A stretch of DNA of 64,000 nt from a bacterium (GCA_028819345.1 JAPPLW010000068.1:1-64000), one strand, 5' to 3'; positions 36,587 to 45,769 are shown, counted from the stretch's first letter. A program made the numbers and translations. Notes: a model not told the origin generated them from the letters alone.

Positions 36587-37231
36587 ATGGACCCCGATCG
36601 CCTCCTGAACTTGCGTACCGATTATGAGAGTGCGGGGCTGTCGCGTTCCGATTTGACCCCCGAACCCTTCGAGCTGTTCTCCGGATGGTTCTCGGATGCC
36701 TTGGAGTCGGGTCTGGTGGAGCCGCACGCGTTCATCCTGGCGACGGCCGACCGGGGGGGCCGGCCCTCGGCACGGACCGTCCTGGTGAGGGAGATGGACT
36801 CCCGGGGGATCGTGTTCTACACCAACTACGGCAGCCGGAAGGGCGCCGAGTTGGCCGAGAACCCCCGCGCCTCAGCGGTGTTCCTGTGGATGCCACTGCA
36901 TCGCCAGGTACGGATCGAGGGGAGGGTGGAGAAGGTGGCCGCCACCCAGTCGGACGCCTATTTCAACGCCCGCCCGCCGGGTTCGCGGCTCAGCGCCGCA
37001 GCCTCTCCTCAGAGCCAGCCGGTCCCCAGCCGGGCCTGGCTGGAGGAGCGTACGGAGGAACTCCGGCGCCGGTACCCGGACGGGGACCTCCGTCGACCCG
37101 AGGAGTGGGGGGGTTACCGGTTGATGCCCGACTACTACGAGTTCTGGCGGGGCCGTCCCAGCCGCCTTCACGACCGCTTCGAGTACCGCTTGCGCGACGG
37201 GGCGTGGGTGACCGAACGGCTGGCACCCTGA
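36587..37231 (+). CDS. pdxH: pyridoxamine/pyridoxine 5'-phosphate oxidase
   Basis: The 214-residue FMN enzyme makes pyridoxal 5'-phosphate. Signature segments are FILATADRGGRPSARTVLVREMDSRGIVFYTNYGSRKGAEL, WMPLHRQVRIEGRVEKV, the YFNARPPGSRLSAAASPQSQ substrate loop and the C-terminal WGGYRLMPDYYEFWRGRPSRLHDRFEYR. The start ATG 36587 fits the family. It lies 19 bases after the acyl-CoA dehydrogenase gene and 22 bases before the MBL-fold gene, so it may be cotranscribed with either. Confidence 0.95.
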   Translation: MDPDRLLNLRTDYESAGLSRSDLTPEPFELFSGWFSDALESGLVEPHAFILATADRGGRPSARTVLVREMDSRGIVFYTNYGSRKGAELAENPRASAVFLWMPLHRQVRIEGRVEKVAATQSDAYFNARPPGSRLSAAASPQSQPVPSRAWLEERTEELRRRYPDGDLRRPEEWGGYRLMPDYYEFWRGRPSRLHDRFEYRLRDGAWVTERLAP

Positions 37232-37253
37232 TCTCCCGGGGGCCGAAGGCGTG

Positions 37254-38003
37254 ATGCGACTGACCATTCTCGGATCGAGCGGCACCTACCCCGCACCCTC
37301 CAATCCCGCCTCCGGTTACCTGATCGAATCCGGTGCCACCAGGGTCTGGTGCGAGGCGGGCCCCGGTACGTTCGCGGCGCTGAGCCGCACCCTGGATTGG
37401 GAGCTCGTGGACGCGGTGGTGGTCTCCCACCGCCATCCCGACCATTGCATGGACCTGGTCTCCGCCTACCACGCCTTCGCCTACGGACCCTATCCTCGTC
37501 GGGGGATCCCCCTGTATGCCCCCGACCAGGTGTTCGCATCTTTGCTGTCACTTCTCGGCCAGGACGCGGGGGGCCGATTCGCCCGGGTGTTCGATCTTCA
37601 CACCGTTTCGGACGGCGACGAGATCACCCTGGGAGAGTTGGAGGTCTCCTTCGCCGAGGCCGACCACCCGGTTCCCACGGTTGCGTCCCGGTGGACCGAT
37701 GGGCATAAGTCCCTTGCCTACTCGGCCGACACCGGGCCGAAGGGCGACTGGCCGCGGCTGGTCAAAGACGCGCACCTGTTCCTGTGCGAGGCATCGCTCG
37801 GCGCCGACCCCCCGCCGGGAGCTGCGCCGCATCACCTGGAGGCAGCGGAAGCGGGCCGGATCGCCAGGACACAGGGTGCCCGCCGACTGATGCTCACCCA
37901 CATCCCGCCCCATATCGATCGGCGGCTGGCCGTGCTGGGCGCGGAGCGGACCTTCGACCGGCCGGTGGCGCTGGCGGTTCCCGGCGCGGCTCACCGGGTA
38001 TGA
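37254..38003 (+). CDS. metallo-beta-lactamase-fold phosphodiesterase (Rv1339-like)
   Basis: A 249-residue MBL-fold hydrolase with the metal motif SHRHPDH (His59, His61, Asp63, His64), the ADHPVPTVASR loop and LMLTHIPPHID near the C-terminus. It precedes rph and rdgB, the same order as Rv1339-rph-Rv1341 in mycobacteria; Rv1339 is a cyclic-AMP phosphodiesterase as I recall. A GTG stands three bases before the ATG. Cytoplasmic. A general RNase Z role is less likely because the tRNA-recognition insertion is missing. Confidence 0.85.
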   Translation: MRLTILGSSGTYPAPSNPASGYLIESGATRVWCEAGPGTFAALSRTLDWELVDAVVVSHRHPDHCMDLVSAYHAFAYGPYPRRGIPLYAPDQVFASLLSLLGQDAGGRFARVFDLHTVSDGDEITLGELEVSFAEADHPVPTVASRWTDGHKSLAYSADTGPKGDWPRLVKDAHLFLCEASLGADPPPGAAPHHLEAAEAGRIARTQGARRLMLTHIPPHIDRRLAVLGAERTFDRPVALAVPGAAHRV

Positions 38004-38026
38004 CCGATCGCTATACCCTGTAGCTG

Positions 38027-38728
38027 ATGGCGCGAACTCGACCCTCTAACGAACTGCGGCCCGTCCGCCTGCACATGGGCTTCACCGACGCCACGCCCGG
38101 GTCGGTGCTGATCGAGATGGGCGCCACCAAGGTGCTGTGCACCGCGGCGGTGGAGGAGAGACGACCTCCGTGGATCACCGGACGGGACCACGGGTGGGTG
38201 ACCGCCGAATACGCCATGCTCCCCGGGTCGTCGGACCAGAGGGTCCGCCGCGATCACTACCAGAAGGGAAGGGCGCTGGAGATCTCCCGGTTGATAGGCC
38301 GATCGCTCCGGTCGGTGGTGAACCTGAGGACCATGGGGGAGTGCGCCATCCGGGTCGACTGCGACGTGATCCAAGCCGATGGAGGGACCCGGACGGCGGC
38401 GGTGACCGGAGCCTGGCTGGCCATGACCGAGGCGCTTCGATGGGCCGCCTCCCAGGGGATCGCCAACGCCGAGGCGGGCTTCGACCAGGTGGCGGCCATC
38501 TCGGTGGGGATGGTGGAAGGGGAGGCGCTATTGGATCTCGACTACCGGGACGACAGCTCCGCAGATGTGGACTTCAACGTGGTGATGTCGGGAAGGGGTC
38601 TTCTGGTGGAGGTGCAGGGCACCGCCGAGGGAGCGCTCTTCGACCGGGCCGACCTCGATCAGATGCTCGACCTCGCCGAGGCGGGGATCTCCGAGTTGCT
38701 ATCCGTCCAGAGGCAGGCGCTGGGCTAA
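38027..38728 (+). CDS. rph: ribonuclease PH
   Basis: The 233-residue exoribonuclease trims tRNA 3' ends phosphorolytically. Family blocks are NELRPVRLHMGFTDATPGSVLIEMGATKVLCTAAVEE, HGWVTAEYAMLPGSSDQRVRRDH, IGRSLRSVVNL and DCDVIQADGGTRTAAVTGAWLAM. Twenty-three bases separate it from the MBL-fold gene, and rdgB follows immediately. Confidence 0.97.
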   Translation: MARTRPSNELRPVRLHMGFTDATPGSVLIEMGATKVLCTAAVEERRPPWITGRDHGWVTAEYAMLPGSSDQRVRRDHYQKGRALEISRLIGRSLRSVVNLRTMGECAIRVDCDVIQADGGTRTAAVTGAWLAMTEALRWAASQGIANAEAGFDQVAAISVGMVEGEALLDLDYRDDSSADVDFNVVMSGRGLLVEVQGTAEGALFDRADLDQMLDLAEAGISELLSVQRQALG

Positions 38729-38745
38729 CCAACGTCTTGACGAGA

Positions 38746-39330
38746 GTGGACAAGAGACCGGACCGGCTGGTGGTGGCGTCGGCCAATCCCGACAAGATCG
38801 CCGAGGTCGAGAAGATCTGGGAGGAACTGGGGGTGGGGAGCCGGATCGTGAGAGGTCTGAGCTGGGAGGACGTGGAGGAGACCGGAGAGACCCTGGAGGA
38901 GAACGCCCTGCTGAAGGCGAGGGCGGTGGCCGCCGCCACGGGATTGCCATCTCTGGCCGATGACACCGGCTTGGAGGTCGATGCCTTGGGGGGCCGCCCG
39001 GGCGTGCGGTCGGCCCGTTACGCCGGGGAGAACGCCACCTACCAGGACAACGTCGCCCTGTTGCTCACCGAGATGGAGGGCCGAAAAGACAGGTCGGCGC
39101 GGTTTCGCACCGTGACGGCGCTGGTGTGGCCGTCAGGCCAAGTCCTGGTGGCCAACGGCGCCCTGGAGGGCAGGATCACCTCCGCCGCCAGGGGAGAGGG
39201 CGGGTTCGGATACGACTCGGTATTCGAAGTCGGCGACCGGACCCTTGCCGAGATCACACCCGCCGAGAAGAACCGGATATCGCACCGGAGCCGGGCTCTG
39301 CGTGCTCTGGCCTCTCTGCTTCGGACCTGA
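38746..39330 (+). CDS. rdgB: RdgB/HAM1 non-canonical purine NTP pyrophosphatase
   Basis: This about 194-residue enzyme removes dITP/XTP from the nucleotide pool. Motifs are VVASANPDKIAEVEKIW, SLADDTGLEVDALGGRPGVRSARYAG and GGFGYDSVFEV..RTLAEITPAEKNRISHRSRAL. The start is GTG 38746 or TTG 38737; both lie just after the rph stop. The longer open frame upstream overlaps rph and is rejected. Gene order rph-rdgB is widespread. Confidence 0.93.
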   Translation: MDKRPDRLVVASANPDKIAEVEKIWEELGVGSRIVRGLSWEDVEETGETLEENALLKARAVAAATGLPSLADDTGLEVDALGGRPGVRSARYAGENATYQDNVALLLTEMEGRKDRSARFRTVTALVWPSGQVLVANGALEGRITSAARGEGGFGYDSVFEVGDRTLAEITPAEKNRISHRSRALRALASLLRT

Positions 39331-39398
39331 CAGCTCGCCGTGGAGGTTGAACCCTAGAGCCGCTGCCGGGCAAGTGCTCGGGGAGTGGGGCACATCTG

Positions 39399-40709
39399 CT
39401 AGCGGGAAGGAACTCGACTTCTCGGTCTGCTCCGGTTGTGCCGTTTGGGGTTGGTCTGATACACCCTTCGACGGTTGCCGGCCGTCCTTGCGGAGCCGGG
39501 CTTCGATCGGTGGCCGCCAGGCCTGCCCTGGGCTCGACCATTACGACCCGCGGTTGGGTTATCGGGCCGGGGGCGGCGCTTGACCGGCGATGGGTCGGCG
39601 TCGAGGCGGTCGGGGCTGGTGATGGGTTGTTTCAGGCCGAGCTGGCGCTGGATCCTCTTCGCCCCCCCAACCTGGTCGGGCTGGATCAGCGACACCACCA
39701 GTCCGCTCCGCCCGGCCCGGGCCGTGCGCCCCGAGCGGTGCAGGTATGCCTTCTGGTCCTCCGGCGGGTCAAAGTGGATGACCGACGCCACGCCCTCCAC
39801 GTGGATCCCCCGAGCGGCGACGTCGGTCGCCACCAGTGCCTCGACCCGGCCGGTGGTGAATTCCTTGAGGGTGCGGGTGCGTCGGCTCTGGGTGTGGCCT
39901 CCGTGTAGAGCGGCGGCCCTGACCCCACGCTTGGCGAGTTGGCGGGCCAGCCGGTCTGAGCCATGCCGGGTCCGGCAGAACACGATCGTCGACCCCGTGG
40001 CGCTGATCAAGTCAACACAGGTGGCGATCCGCCGGTTCTTGTCCACAGTCCAGAATCGGTGGTCGGCCGCGGCTATGTCGGGTTTCATCTCCCCGACCTC
40101 ATGGGTGACCGGGTGATGTTGATAATCGCGGGTTAGCTTGGCCACGTCGCGGTCGAGAGTCGCCGAGAACATGAGGGTCTGACGTCGGGCGGCGGTTTGA
40201 TCGAGGAGGCGTCGAACGGCGGGAAGAAACCCCATGTCGGCCATGCGGTCGGCTTCGTCGATGACCACCTGGTCCACCTCATGCAGGCTCACCGCCCTCC
40301 GGTCGATCAGATCTTCGAGCCTCCCGGGGCATGCGACGAGAATCTCGACGCCTCTCTGCAGCTTCTTCAGTTGGGCGCCGTAGCCGACGCCGCCGTACAC
40401 GACCCCCACGCGGACCTGGCCGGAAAAGGTGCGCAGTTCCGACGCGATCTGATCGGCCAACTCTCGGGTTGGGGACAGAACCAGGGCTCGGGGCCGTCTG
40501 GACTTGGCGCGGTGGGCATTGACGACCAGGGGTATGCCGAAGGCGAGGGTCTTTCCCGACCCCGTGGGTGCTCGTCCGCAGATGTCCCGGCCCGCAAGGG
40601 CGTCAGCGAGGACGGCGGCTTGGATTTCGAACGGTTTGTGGATGCCGCTGCGTGCAAGCGCACGACAAACGGATTCAGGCACGCCCAAGCGGGCGAAAGT
40701 GGGTGACAT
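39399..40709 (-). CDS. DEAD-box RNA helicase
   Basis: The 436-residue helicase has Q motif (FEIQ), motif I APTGSGKT (47-54), PTRELADQ, motif II VIDEADRM (Asp151 to Asp154), SAT (182-184), and in the second domain IVFCRTRHGSDRLA, ATDVAARGIHVEGV and HRSGRTARAG. It is a complete RhlE-type protein with a basic, disordered C-terminal tail (about 360-436) rich in Arg, Gly and Pro that may bind RNA. It is convergent with rdgB and has no obvious operon partner. Confidence 0.93.
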   Translation of the reverse strand: MSPTFARLGVPESVCRALARSGIHKPFEIQAAVLADALAGRDICGRAPTGSGKTLAFGIPLVVNAHRAKSRRPRALVLSPTRELADQIASELRTFSGQVRVGVVYGGVGYGAQLKKLQRGVEILVACPGRLEDLIDRRAVSLHEVDQVVIDEADRMADMGFLPAVRRLLDQTAARRQTLMFSATLDRDVAKLTRDYQHHPVTHEVGEMKPDIAAADHRFWTVDKNRRIATCVDLISATGSTIVFCRTRHGSDRLARQLAKRGVRAAALHGGHTQSRRTRTLKEFTTGRVEALVATDVAARGIHVEGVASVIHFDPPEDQKAYLHRSGRTARAGRSGLVVSLIQPDQVGGAKRIQRQLGLKQPITSPDRLDADPSPVKRRPRPDNPTAGRNGRAQGRPGGHRSKPGSARTAGNRRRVYQTNPKRHNRSRPRSRVPSR

Positions 40710-41089
40710 TAGTGCTGGGGGCTCCTCCCTCGCGCGTGGCGAGACCTAGGGTTCGCTGATGTCTGGAAAGTCGGCAATACAACAACGCTGTGCCGGGGTG
40801 GTCTACACAGGATCAGTGCCGAAGACTTAGCTGCGAACCCCACTACCGGAATATCCGGTTAGATGATCCAAGTGTAACGCCACCGGCCGCACAATCCTCA
40901 TCCTTTCAAAACACCTGGGAGTCCGGCGGGTCCTGACTCCTCTCCGGCCGGGCTGTCACCACCGAACGAATGACCCGAACGGAAGGGAGCCGGAACTGGC
41001 AAGAGAGTCGGCGAAGAATAGCTCTGACCAGGAGTGACTTCCCTATCGGTTGCTGCAAGGCCGGGATGAAGGCTGCCGCTGGCAAGGAC
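40710..41089. other. intergenic region between two leftward genes
   Basis: No gene is visible here. An inverted repeat GGAGTC (40918-40923) with GACTCC (40935-40940) could be part of a terminator or regulatory site, although it lacks a U-tract. The part next to the helicase start probably carries its promoter; I cannot assign boxes. Confidence 0.35.
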
Positions 41090-42316
41090 CTACCGGGGTG
41101 CAGCGGCCAGGACGGACAGGACATGGTCGATGTCGGCGACGGTGTGATCGGCGTTCACCTGAAGGCGGATCTCCTCGTCGCCCCTGGGAACCACCGGGTA
41201 GGCGAGGCCGGTTGCCAGGACTCCACCCTCGAAGAGCGCCGCCACCAGGCGACGGGTCGCTTCGGTGTCGCGGAGCATCAGGGGCACGATCGGGTGCTCA
41301 CCGGGAATGATCTCGTAACCCAGCGCCCCCAGGTTGGCCTCCATCCGATAGGTCAGGTCCTTCAGGCGGTCCAGGAGACCCACCCCTTCGGGACTGTCCA
41401 GGATCCTCAGGGCGGCGAGAGCCGCGGCAGCCTCGGAGGCGGTGATCGGGTTGGAGTAGATGTAGAAGGGAGAGGTCTCGCGGAGGTAGCCGATCACCGA
41501 ACTTTCGGAGACCACGTACCCCCCGTTGACCGCCAGTGCCTTGCCCAAAGTGCCGATCAGGACATCAGCGGGCGGGCTCGCCGTGTATTCCTCGGTGCCC
41601 CGGCCCGTGGGTCCGAAGGCGCCGACTCCGTGAGAGTCATCCACCACCACCAGCACGTTCTCGGGGAAATTGTGATCATGACGGCGGGCGATGTTCATGA
41701 TCTCGTCGAGCGGTGCATGGTCGCCGCGCATGGAGAAGATGCCGTCGGTCACGACGATTGCCCGTCTCGCCCGGCCGGCCGTGTCGGCGAGTTGGCGGTC
41801 GAGCGCCGCCATGTCCAGATGGGGATACACGGACTTGCTCAGAGGCCGAGAGAGGCGGATGGCGTTGATGATCGAGTTGTGGTTGAGTTCGTCGGAGATC
41901 AACGTGGTGGTCGAATCGATCAGTGGAACCAAAGTGCCCATCACCGCCGCGTAGGCCGAGGAGAAGATCATCCCCTCCGGGCGGCGGTGGAAGGTGGCCA
42001 GGGCGCGCTCCAGTTCCACATGGGGAGTGTGGGTACCCGTAATGAACCGCACCGCGCCGGGACCGGTCCCCATCGCCCGGGAGGTCTCCTCCTCAGCCCG
42101 GATCACCTCGGGATGCAACGCCAGCCCCAGGTAGGAGTTGGAGTTCACCCGGATGAAGGAACGGTCCCCGTAACCCTCCAACAGGTATCTCGGGCCTCTC
42201 TCCCCCTCAGGACGAACCACCTCCCGTATGATGATTTCGCTGCCCTTGGCCGTCCCCTGTTCACAGAGGAGGGCAACATGGCGGTCGAGTTCGGGGATCA
42301 ATCGGTCCAGGGGCAT
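41090..42316 (-). CDS. alpha-oxoamine synthase (KBL/BioF-like) PLP enzyme
   Basis: A 408-residue fold-type I PLP enzyme with NSNSYLGLALHPEVI, GTGPGAVRFITGTHTPHVELERALATFHRRPEGMIFSSAYAAVMG, VVDDSHGVGAFGPTGRG and the Lys loop IGTLGKALAVNGGYV. It belongs with 2-amino-3-ketobutyrate CoA ligase and 8-amino-7-oxononanoate synthase. KBL is the better guess because no bio genes are near, but no threonine dehydrogenase is near either. Start ATG 42316. Confidence 0.85.
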   Translation of the reverse strand: MPLDRLIPELDRHVALLCEQGTAKGSEIIIREVVRPEGERGPRYLLEGYGDRSFIRVNSNSYLGLALHPEVIRAEEETSRAMGTGPGAVRFITGTHTPHVELERALATFHRRPEGMIFSSAYAAVMGTLVPLIDSTTTLISDELNHNSIINAIRLSRPLSKSVYPHLDMAALDRQLADTAGRARRAIVVTDGIFSMRGDHAPLDEIMNIARRHDHNFPENVLVVVDDSHGVGAFGPTGRGTEEYTASPPADVLIGTLGKALAVNGGYVVSESSVIGYLRETSPFYIYSNPITASEAAAALAALRILDSPEGVGLLDRLKDLTYRMEANLGALGYEIIPGEHPIVPLMLRDTEATRRLVAALFEGGVLATGLAYPVVPRGDEEIRLQVNADHTVADIDHVLSVLAAAPR

Positions 42317-42343
42317 TCCTGCCTCGTGGTAGCTGGTAGTTGT

Positions 42344-42574
42344 TCAGTTTGAGTTGCCAGGGCGCTCCCGTCGGCTTCTCTGCCTCTGCGCGTGAGTCTT
42401 CGCACCATACCGGATAAGCAACACACCACTGACAGTTATGAGAGCTGCGAGGATCAACACGAAGGCTCTCTCACCTGGCGTGAGTGCTAATTCCCCGGAG
42501 GTTTGCAATGTCCCCGCCAGCCATAGAACAGCGGCGATGGCTAAGGTGATAACACCGAAGATCACACCTGTCAT
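42344..42574 (-). CDS. small two-helix membrane protein
   Basis: The 76-residue protein has hydrophobic helices at about 3-21 and 38-58 and a very basic C-terminus (KTHAQRQRSRRERPGNSN), expected in the cytoplasm. The family is not recognised. It lies 27 bases upstream of the KBL-like gene on the same strand. TACACT 9-14 bases upstream of the ATG could be a -10 box, but no ribosome site is seen, so the mRNA might be nearly leaderless. Confidence 0.5.
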   Translation of the reverse strand: MTGVIFGVITLAIAAVLWLAGTLQTSGELALTPGERAFVLILAALITVSGVLLIRYGAKTHAQRQRSRRERPGNSN

Positions 42575-42695
42575 AATCCAAACAAGTGTAAAGCGTTAGG
42601 GGTGAGGGCACTCCGCTCCCATCGGGGACGGGAGGCTCTTTGCCGCCCCCCTTCGGGTCGACAGCCTTGCCCGCCCGCAGGTATTGTGCTGACTC

Positions 42696-43196
42696 ATGAA
42701 TGAGACCTACAGAACCATCCTGGGCCTCCGGGCGATCCGGGAGTTTCAGGACCGTCCTCTTGACCAAGAAGACCTCGATGCGGTGCTTGAGGCGGCCCGG
42801 TGGACGGGCAGCGCCAAGAACCTCCAGAACTGGGCGGTGATCATCGTCCGCGACCGGGAGCAGATCGAGCGGGTGGCCGCCTGCGGCAACGGCACCGGGC
42901 CCCTCATGGCCGCACCGGTGACGCTGGTCCTCGTCCAGGAACCGGGAGCGTACGAGTTGGATACCGGACGGATGTCACAGAACATCATGCTGGCGGCAGA
43001 CGTCCTGGGTATGGCCACCTGCCCCATAACCCTCCACCAGGACGAAGACGCGGCCCAGGTCCTAGGACTCCCGCCAGGCTGGCGCTGCCGCTACGCCATC
43101 GCCCTCGGCTACCCACACCCCACCGCCCGCCCCAAGAACTTCGGAGGCCGAAAGCCCATCGAGGAGATCACCCACCACGACTCCTTCGGTCAGTGA
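42696..43196 (+). CDS. nitroreductase family protein
   Basis: The 166-residue FMN protein has the family start YRTILGLRAIREFQDRPLDQEDLDAVLEAARWTGSAKNLQNW (the RxxR phosphate-binding region), a central VTLVLVQEP strand, and SQNIMLAADVLGMAT followed by YAIALGYPHP. It is complete for a short nitroreductase and probably reduces a quinone or nitro compound with NAD(P)H. It is monocistronic, convergent with the HEAT-like gene. Confidence 0.88.
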   Translation: MNETYRTILGLRAIREFQDRPLDQEDLDAVLEAARWTGSAKNLQNWAVIIVRDREQIERVAACGNGTGPLMAAPVTLVLVQEPGAYELDTGRMSQNIMLAADVLGMATCPITLHQDEDAAQVLGLPPGWRCRYAIALGYPHPTARPKNFGGRKPIEEITHHDSFGQ

Positions 43197-43216
43197 CCAA
43201 ACTCTGAAGGTCGAAA

Positions 43217-43717
43217 TCAGCGACTCTTCAGAATGTTGCGAATTCTTGCCCTAACCGAGGGAGCCTCCGATTCGATGGCCCTGGTCAGCATGAGGTTCAC
43301 CTCCTCTCGGTATCGCGGGAAACGAAGCGACAGTTCGTTATATCCGTTATAGGCCCACGCCCTGAGGAACTTGTTGTCGCTTTCGAGACAGGAGTCCAGA
43401 AACTCCTCAACACCAGCGCTTTCGTCCTCAGGAATGTCGAGATAAGGAAGGCATTGGAGGATGTGCAGTTTGCTTTCCCAATGCTCTTGGTCAGGGAGTA
43501 CGCACAAGATCGCTCGGGAACCCCTAGGGGAAAGGGAGTTGCCCGCGTCAAGATGTCTCTTCAGCAGCCAGGTCGCCGCCGGTTGCAATTCGACATCTGC
43601 AATGTGCTCCAAGATCGTCGCAAGGAAACCTTCTTCATCGCAATGGCGTTCATATGTCGACTGCAACGCGGCAGCGGACTTGTTATCCCAAGAAGCAATC
43701 TCGTCCAATAATGTCAT
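43217..43717 (-). CDS. HEAT-like helical protein, 166 aa
   Basis: This protein of unknown function is all-helical with a HEAT-type pattern (DNKFLRAWAYNGYNELSLRFPRYREEVNLMLTRAIESEAPSVRARIRNIL). A partial second copy of its first 50 residues and upstream DNA exists at 45770-45970. The intact copy begins MTLLDEIASWDNKSAAALQ at ATG 43717, with AGGAA about 12 bases upstream. No partner gene is obvious; the neighbourhood is accessory. GC is lower than in the core genes. Confidence 0.65.
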   Translation of the reverse strand: MTLLDEIASWDNKSAAALQSTYERHCDEEGFLATILEHIADVELQPAATWLLKRHLDAGNSLSPRGSRAILCVLPDQEHWESKLHILQCLPYLDIPEDESAGVEEFLDSCLESDNKFLRAWAYNGYNELSLRFPRYREEVNLMLTRAIESEAPSVRARIRNILKSR

Positions 43718-43814
43718 GTCACGCTCTGTTCCTGCGACGGCAGGGCGTCTGTGCTATGGCTATTCTGGCACCGAGGTGGGTTGAAGCACAGGATCCGGGC
43801 TGAAGCAGAGTGAC

Positions 43815-44270
43815 CTACAGAATGCAGAACTCGTTTCCCTCAGGATCGGTCATCAGCACCCAGCGGCCCACCGCCTCGTCGAAGCGCGCCACTTCCGAGG
43901 CTCCTCGCTCGATCATTGCCGCTACCCCGGCCTTCCGGATTTGGTCGTGCTGGTCTTCGGGCAGGGACCGGTCGATGATGTCGATGTCGATGTGCCACCG
44001 GTTCTTGGCAGTCTTGCCTTCCGGAACCTTCTGGAACACGATGCGAGGTCCGACTCCCTTCGGATCCATTATGGCGGTATATCGTTCCCGGTCCTCTGCC
44101 GACATGTCCAACGCGTCGGCGAATGCCTTCCAGGTCTCGAATCCCTGAGGGGGAGGCTGCGGAACATACCCCAGGGCAAAGGTCCAGAACTCCGCCATGA
44201 CGTTTGGGTCCGTCACGTCGACGATGACCGCCGTTATGCCGGGTGGATGGGGTGGTGTCATGAGAGTCAT
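43815..44270 (-). CDS. VOC (glyoxalase-like) family protein
   Basis: The roughly 151-residue protein shows two beta-alpha-beta halves of the vicinal oxygen chelate fold: ITAVIVDVTDPNVMAEFWTFALGY and, near the end, RWVLMTDPEGNEFCIL. The middle RIVFQKVPEGKTAKNRWHIDIDI is the usual second-half start. ATG 44270 or 44261 could start it; the longer frame is not supported. It may be a dioxygenase-like or antibiotic-binding protein; activity cannot be assigned. Confidence 0.82.
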   Translation of the reverse strand: MTLMTPPHPPGITAVIVDVTDPNVMAEFWTFALGYVPQPPPQGFETWKAFADALDMSAEDRERYTAIMDPKGVGPRIVFQKVPEGKTAKNRWHIDIDIIDRSLPEDQHDQIRKAGVAAMIERGASEVARFDEAVGRWVLMTDPEGNEFCIL

Positions 44271-44597
44271 GTGGGCCGATGCTATCAGCAGGTGGACGGA
44301 GTTGGGATAGGGCTTCGGAGGCTCTGTGAAGGGCGGCCAGGCCGGTCTCGCCAACCGAAAACTCGAGATCCCGCGCCAGCCGGTCCGCTATTTTGACCAA
44401 GCCCGCGCATCCCAGTGCCAACACTTAGGGGCCGTCCTGCTGGCTGGGTCCCGGCGTTCCAGCGCATCCTGGCAGGGCTCCCAGGGAACAAGGCAGCCGC
44501 CCGCCGTTGCGGGCGATCGGCCCCAAGCATCACACACAGCGCCAAACAAGCAACCTAGGAGGGCGTGCTCTGGGCGGGGCCGGTAGATTGTGGGAGG
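44271..44597. other. intergenic region with strong hairpin
   Basis: No gene is visible between the divergent VOC and acyltransferase genes. A 7-bp stem CGCCCGC (44498-44504) with GCGGGCG (44509-44515) has a four-base loop and lies about 80 bases before the acyltransferase. It might terminate transcription or fold in the 5' leader. Confidence 0.4.
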
Positions 44598-45692
44598 ATG
44601 GTGGCGTCGGAGCGGGATCGTTTTGTAGATCTTCTGCGTTCGTTCTCGTTGGTTGTGGTGGTGGTGTGGCATTGGGTTTTCACGATTCTGGTGGTTTCTC
44701 CGGAGACGGTGTCGCCTTCCAATCCGATCGGTTTCACCCGGGGCCTGTGGGTGGCCACTTGGTTGTTGCAGGTGATGCCGGTGTTCTTTTTCGTGGGCGG
44801 GTATACGCACTTCCGGTCCTTCCGCAACTACACTCCTGGGACCTCCCGGCGGTTTCTCAAGCGTCGGATGGGGAGGTTGGTGGCACCGGCTCTGGGTCTG
44901 GTGGCGGTGTGGCTGTTCGTCGGCTGGGTGCTGGAGGTCACCCTCGATCCGGCTTGGGTCTGGTCGGCTGTGATCCTGGTGCTGTCGCCGCTGTGGTTCC
45001 TTGTCGTGTACGTGGTGATGGTCCTTATCGCTCCGATCGCGATACGGGCTCATCGGCGGTGGGGGGAGATTGCCGCGGTGTGGCTGCTGGGACTTGCCGG
45101 TGTGTTGGACGTGCTCCGGTTCAGCCACGGTCAGGGTTGGGCTGCCTGGGTCAACTTCTTGGTGATCTGGGGTTTGGCCCACCAACTCGGTTTTTTCTAC
45201 GACCGGATGATCACCGCGCCTCCCCGGACCGGTTGGACGATGTTCTGGGTGGGTCTTTTCGCTCTTGTCGCCCTGACAAATATGGGGTTCTACCCGCGTT
45301 CCCTGGTGGGTGTACCCGGTGAGCGTTTTTCCAACATGGGACCGCCGACCCTGGCGATTGTTGCTTTGACGATTCTGCAGGTGGGGCTGGTGCTGGTGGT
45401 CCGGCCCAGGGTGCTGGCCTGGTTGGAGAGAGGCGCCCTGAAGCAACTGGTGGTCGGCTGGATCAATGAGCACGCTATGCCGCTGTATCTGTTGCACTCC
45501 ACCGGAATGGCGATTGTGGTTGCAATTCTGTTCGGCTTCGGGTACCGACCACCCTCCGAGCCCACTCTCCAATGGTGGCTCACCAGGCCCATCTGGCTGA
45601 TCGGGCCCGCCTTAGCCACCTGGCCCCTCCTATCCCTATACCGGATGACCAGACGTTCGCCAACACCCCCCATCCCCAAAACGGCCGACTAG
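44598..45692 (+). CDS. membrane acyltransferase (acyltransferase 3 family)
   Basis: A 364-residue membrane protein with ten or so helices. The N-terminal RDRFVDLLRSFSLVVVVVWHWVF carries the conserved His-Trp/Asp pattern of acyltransferase 3 proteins, and VFFFVGGYTHFRSFRN with RRFLKRRMGRLVAP continues it. HSTGMAIVV sits near the C-terminus. Such enzymes acylate surface sugars or lipids. ATG 44598 is used rather than the frame extension to 44565. Coding is on the GC-rich side and typical of the core, unlike the genes that follow. Confidence 0.85.
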   Translation: MVASERDRFVDLLRSFSLVVVVVWHWVFTILVVSPETVSPSNPIGFTRGLWVATWLLQVMPVFFFVGGYTHFRSFRNYTPGTSRRFLKRRMGRLVAPALGLVAVWLFVGWVLEVTLDPAWVWSAVILVLSPLWFLVVYVVMVLIAPIAIRAHRRWGEIAAVWLLGLAGVLDVLRFSHGQGWAAWVNFLVIWGLAHQLGFFYDRMITAPPRTGWTMFWVGLFALVALTNMGFYPRSLVGVPGERFSNMGPPTLAIVALTILQVGLVLVVRPRVLAWLERGALKQLVVGWINEHAMPLYLLHSTGMAIVVAILFGFGYRPPSEPTLQWWLTRPIWLIGPALATWPLLSLYRMTRRSPTPPIPKTAD

Positions 45693-45730
45693 TCAGGACA
45701 GGACGGCGGGAGACCAGGGCCGTAGACAGA

Positions 45731-45769
45731 GTGGAGATCACTGCGGACTTGGTGGAAAAGGCCGGCCAG
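45731..45769 (+). pseudogene. VapC (PIN) gene fragment, 13 codons
   Basis: These 39 bases match codons 78-90 of the intact VapC gene (46497-46535) at 36 of 39 positions; all three differences are silent third-position changes. The fragment encodes VEITADLVEKAGQ and then runs straight into a HEAT-gene remnant. It is what is left of a second VapC gene. The silent changes imply that it was under selection before it was broken. Confidence 0.8.

Noticed and set aside
40918-40940. GGAGTC/GACTCC inverted repeat as a glycine or other riboswitch
   Set aside because: The conserved core of a glycine riboswitch is not visible and the region is not clearly a leader of the downstream-coded helicase or KBL gene.
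40970-42352. 460-codon plus-strand frame opposite the KBL/BioF-like gene
   Set aside because: It mirrors the PLP enzyme, has no homologous pattern or ribosome site, and is rich in Gly, Arg, His and Gln.
44388-45572. Long open frame on the minus strand opposite the membrane acyltransferase
   Set aside because: It is very His/Gln/Pro-rich and lacks any family pattern. The plus-strand frame has clear transmembrane coding and motifs, so this is a GC-driven shadow.
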